A stretch of 8,527 nt of DNA from AM-2324 sp042091035 (GTDB lineage: Bacteria > Bacteroidota > Bacteroidia > Chitinophagales > Saprospiraceae), in the NCBI GenBank assembly GCA_042091035.1, contig JBELIG010000136.1:1-8527 (forward strand), read 5' to 3'. The notes under the pieces are model-generated. The model did not search any database and had not been told where the DNA came from. It worked only from the letters and a program-made list of their open reading frames with translations. Positions 6,144 through 8,527 of the stretch are shown piece by piece (the stretch's first letter is position 1; each line of letters opens with the position of its first letter). The position numbers were made by a program, and so were the translations under genes.

Positions 6144-7100
6144 TTGAAAGCAGTTGTAAGAAAGAATTATTGTAAAGCGGAGGATCTTTCCTTAAGTAAT
6201 GTCCCCTATCCGCAAGTAAAGGATGATGAAGTATTAGTGCGCATTGATTACACGACTATCAATCGAACTGATTGTGCTAATCTTACCGCAAAGCCCTTTA
6301 TTATGCGCTTTGTACTGGGTGTTTTTAAACCTAGGAAAACTACGATTGGTACTGATTTTGCAGGTGATATTGTGGAGCTTGGTGGAGATGCAAAGTGTTT
6401 TAAGCTAGGTGATAAAGTCTTTGGATTTAAGGATGTTGTTGCAGAGTCTCAAGCAGAATTTGCGGTGTTCAAAGAACGGGACCTATTCTTGATTCCAGAA
6501 GGTATTGAAAAGGATGTTGCGGCTGCCAGTCTTGAAGGTGCTCATTACGCATTTACATTTTTTCAACTAGCAAAAATTAAGGCCAATCAAAAGATTTTTG
6601 TACACGGAGGAACAGGTGCTATCGGTTCTGCTTTGATACAATTTGCAAAGACATTGGATGTACATGTGACAGCCAGTTGTCGAACAGAGCATATGGATGA
6701 GGTCCTTGCAATTGGAGCAGATAGAGTGATAGATTATACACAAGAGGATTTCACTAAGCTCAAGGATCAGTATGACATTGTTTTGGATGCTGTAGGGAAA
6801 TCAACGTTTGGGAAGTGCAAATCGGTACTAAGTGAAAAGGGGATTTATATCTCATCAGAGCTGGGGCCGTTTATTCAGAATGTGTATTTGCCTTTGTTGA
6901 CAAAGCTTACAAAAAAGAAAGTCTTCTTTCCAGTTCCTATAAAAGTTGAGCAGTCAATTCCCTTTATTTCTAGAATGTTGGCCACTGGTAAATTTAAACC
7001 ACTGATAGATCGAAGCTTTGAGCTAGATGAGATATCGGAAGCCTATCAATATGTAATGTCTGGGCAGAAGAAGGGTAATGTTTTACTCAAGATTAACTAA
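6144..7100 (+). CDS. NAD(P)-dependent MDR-family oxidoreductase (zinc-free, quinone oxidoreductase-like)
   Basis: Medium-chain dehydrogenase/reductase of the quinone reductase-like branch, expected to reduce an enone, quinone or similar carbonyl substrate with NAD(P)H in the cytoplasm. The N-terminal GroES-like domain (about 1-120) includes MKAVVRKNYCKAEDL, the DDEVLVRIDYTTINRTDCAN stretch (27-46) and GTDFAGDIVELG (69-80). The catalytic-zinc GHE motif and the structural-zinc cysteine cluster are missing, as expected for this branch. The nucleotide-binding fold starts with VHGGTGAIGSALIQFAK (153-169), followed by SCRTEHMDEVLAIGADRVID (178-197) and DIVLDAVGKS (211-220). The C-terminus ends in the usual GKFKPLIDRSFELDEISEAY and GNVLLKI. 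At 318 residues its length is normal. The TTG start is chosen because MKAVV aligns with the usual family N-terminus and no in-frame ATG or GTG lies between it and the upstream stop at 6114. The exact substrate is unknown. Confidence 0.9.
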   Translation: MKAVVRKNYCKAEDLSLSNVPYPQVKDDEVLVRIDYTTINRTDCANLTAKPFIMRFVLGVFKPRKTTIGTDFAGDIVELGGDAKCFKLGDKVFGFKDVVAESQAEFAVFKERDLFLIPEGIEKDVAAASLEGAHYAFTFFQLAKIKANQKIFVHGGTGAIGSALIQFAKTLDVHVTASCRTEHMDEVLAIGADRVIDYTQEDFTKLKDQYDIVLDAVGKSTFGKCKSVLSEKGIYISSELGPFIQNVYLPLLTKLTKKKVFFPVPIKVEQSIPFISRMLATGKFKPLIDRSFELDEISEAYQYVMSGQKKGNVLLKIN

Positions 7101-7128
7101 AAAGGAAAGAGATCTTTTTTAAAGAATG

Positions 7129-7156
7129 TTGCTTGAAGCTTTAGCTTTTTAATTTG
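7129..7156 (+). promoter_or_regulatory. Candidate promoter for the GH3 gene
   Basis: TTG at 7129-7131 is followed after 17 bases by TTAATTTG at 7149-7156, which fits the Bacteroidota TAnnTTTG box at five of six defined positions. It lies about 69 bases before the ATG at 7225. The stretch overlaps the weak hairpin described at 7135-7150. Assigned by eye in AT-rich DNA, so a chance match is possible. Confidence 0.25.
7135..7150 (+). terminator. Weak candidate terminator after the oxidoreductase gene
   Basis: GAAGC (7135-7139), a TTTA loop, then GCTTT with further T residues (7144-7150) form a 5-base stem with one G-U pair followed by a short T run. The stem is short and thermodynamically poor. 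It is the only hairpin with a T tail I could find in the 124-base gap to the next gene. If not functional, the oxidoreductase and GH3 genes could share a transcript. Confidence 0.2.
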
Positions 7157-7224
7157 ATTTTATTAATTTTTATATATAGACCAAATAGAGCCAATCGTGT
7201 AAACCAATATATCATATCCCGACT

Positions 7225-8527
7225 ATGAAAAAGATCTTTAAAGTAGGCCTTATAAGTTTGCTATCCCTAACTGTCTTATTGATTGTTTTAGGCTTCGGAG
7301 TCTGGCGATTTGCCAAGTCAAATTTCCTAGATTTTGAACGTGATTATAAAGAACGTAAAACCTTCAATTCACTTACCGTTGATGGATATACTTTTTTCGA
7401 TCGAAATGATAATGGTAAGCTGGATCTGTATGAAGATAATCGGCAAGATCGTAGTTTGCGAGTAGCAGATGCACTTAGCCAAATGAATGTTGATGAGAAA
7501 ATACATTTATTAAAAGGTTCAGGGATAGCTTCGGCTATGGGTCGATTGGAACCAGGTGAAGGTATCCCTGGAGTGGTGGGTACTATAGTGGCCACTCCAA
7601 GACTAGGATTGCCTGCTGTTAACCTATCTGATGGTCCTGCGGGTTTACGTATTTTGCCGGAACGAGAAGGAGCGGACCGAACTTTTTATTGTACCGCTTT
7701 CCCAATTGGTACCTTGGTTTCTTCCACCTGGAATACAGACTTAGCTTACGATATTGGCAATGCGATGGGGCATGAAGCCAAAGAGTATGGTATTGATGTA
7801 ATTTTAGGCCCAGCCGTAAATATTCACCGGCATCCATTTTGTGGACGAAACTTTGAATATTTCTCCGAAGATCCTTTATTGACAGGAAAGATTGGAGCAG
7901 GTATTGTCAATGGAATAGAATCCAATGGTGTGGGTACATCTGTCAAACATTTCGTAGCAAATAATCAAGAGACAAATAGAACCAAGAATACTTCAGAGCT
8001 TTCAGAACGGGCACTTCGTGAGATCTATCTTAAGGGCTTTGAGATTATTGTAAAAGATGCTCAACCTTGGACTATTATGTCTTCATATAATAAGGTAAAT
8101 GGTACTTATGTAGCGGAGAATAAACGCTTGTTGACCGATGTTTTACGAGGAGAATGGGATTATAGGGGATTGGTCATGTCAGATTGGTTTGCAGGGAAGA
8201 GTGCACCTGATATGGTGGGAGCTGGAAATGATCTCTTGGAACCAGGTACAAAACGGCAGTGGGATGCACTGAGGGATGCTTATGAAGCAGGTACATTCAC
8301 AGAGGAAGAGATTGATATTGCGGCAACACGAATTCTGGATTTAATTTTTAAATCAGGGAAGATGCAAAATTATGCATACAGTGAAAACCCTGATTTAGAA
8401 GCCAATGCGTTAATTGCGCGTCAGGCTGCTGCAGAAGGAACGGTTTTGCTAACAAATAATGGAGTTTTACCCTTAAAGAATGTTCAGACTATCTCACTGC
8501 TTGGAGCTACCTCTTTTGATTTTATAT
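7225..8527 (+). CDS. Glycoside hydrolase family 3 (beta-glucosidase-like), 3' truncated by window
   Basis: The frame from ATG 7225 stays open to the window edge (434 codons), so only the N-terminal (beta/alpha)8 domain and the start of the second domain are visible; full-length GH3 enzymes run to roughly 700-900 residues. Residues 1-32 are a signal peptide or signal anchor (KK, then a hydrophobic stretch 7-26) without a lipobox, so it is exported. Residues 59-70 (DRNDNGKLDLYE) form an EF-hand-like loop. GH3 motifs then follow in order: LSDGPAGLR (134-142), ILGPAVNIHRHPFCGRNFEY (193-212) with FSEDP, SVKHFVANNQETNR (239-252) with Lys241-His242, SSYNKVNG, and LVMSDW with the catalytic nucleophile Asp320. 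The second domain begins around 398-418 (RQAAAEGTVLLTNNGVLPLK). It probably removes non-reducing beta-linked sugars from oligosaccharides or glycosides. The acid/base residue would lie beyond the window, and the exact specificity cannot be read here. Confidence 0.93.
   Translation, partial: MKKIFKVGLISLLSLTVLLIVLGFGVWRFAKSNFLDFERDYKERKTFNSLTVDGYTFFDRNDNGKLDLYEDNRQDRSLRVADALSQMNVDEKIHLLKGSGIASAMGRLEPGEGIPGVVGTIVATPRLGLPAVNLSDGPAGLRILPEREGADRTFYCTAFPIGTLVSSTWNTDLAYDIGNAMGHEAKEYGIDVILGPAVNIHRHPFCGRNFEYFSEDPLLTGKIGAGIVNGIESNGVGTSVKHFVANNQETNRTKNTSELSERALREIYLKGFEIIVKDAQPWTIMSSYNKVNGTYVAENKRLLTDVLRGEWDYRGLVMSDWFAGKSAPDMVGAGNDLLEPGTKRQWDALRDAYEAGTFTEEEIDIAATRILDLIFKSGKMQNYAYSENPDLEANALIARQAAAEGTVLLTNNGVLPLKNVQTISLLGATSFDFI

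Noticed and set aside
7344..7837. Two minus-strand open frames (7344-7595 and 7619-7837) near the right end
   Set aside because: Both are antisense to the GH3 gene, whose plus-strand frame is continuous and carries family motifs through the same bases.

Overview
The window reads as a chromosomal segment from a member of the Bacteroidota, probably a marine or soil Cytophagales/Saprospirales-like lineage. The lineage below phylum is a guess. The evidence is AT-rich DNA, start sites without clear Shine-Dalgarno sequences but with A-rich leaders, TTG/TAnnTTTG-type promoter candidates, a secreted repeat protein with the 'QLMAVPYAMYA' module, a TPR-containing NarL-type sensor kinase paired with a LuxR-type regulator, and an exported GH3 glycosidase.

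Layout. Bases 2-1636 (+) hold the C-terminal part of a large secreted, fibre-like protein whose N-terminus lies before the window. It carries an exact 72-residue (216-bp) tandem super-repeat and ends at a strong hairpin terminator (1650-1712). Bases 1785-4384 (+) hold a two-gene operon: a membrane sensor histidine kinase with a TPR sensor region, then its response regulator 14 bases later. The regulator meets a convergent gene tail-to-tail, sharing a TTAA: a VanX/DdpX-type D-Ala-D-Ala dipeptidase lipoprotein (4381-5049, -). A 123-base divergent gap follows. Next come a 307-residue protein of unknown function (5173-6096, +), a zinc-free MDR-family NAD(P)-dependent oxidoreductase with a TTG start (6144-7100, +), and the 5' part of a glycoside hydrolase family 3 enzyme running off the right edge (7225-8527, +).

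How the genes relate. Only the kinase and regulator are clearly a functional unit; their signal and targets cannot be read from the sequence. The dipeptidase would act on peptidoglycan-derived D-Ala-D-Ala in the periplasm, and the GH3 enzyme on beta-linked glycosides. The unknown protein and the oxidoreductase lie 47 bases apart and may be co-transcribed, but nothing in the sequence links their roles.

I found no mobile elements, CRISPR arrays, RNA genes or defence modules. The least-explained elements are the 307-residue protein, which has a possible degenerate Rossmann-like layout; the fibre-like repeat protein; and the A/T inverted repeat with a decoy ATG beside the TTG start of the oxidoreductase. 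None is strong evidence for a new system.
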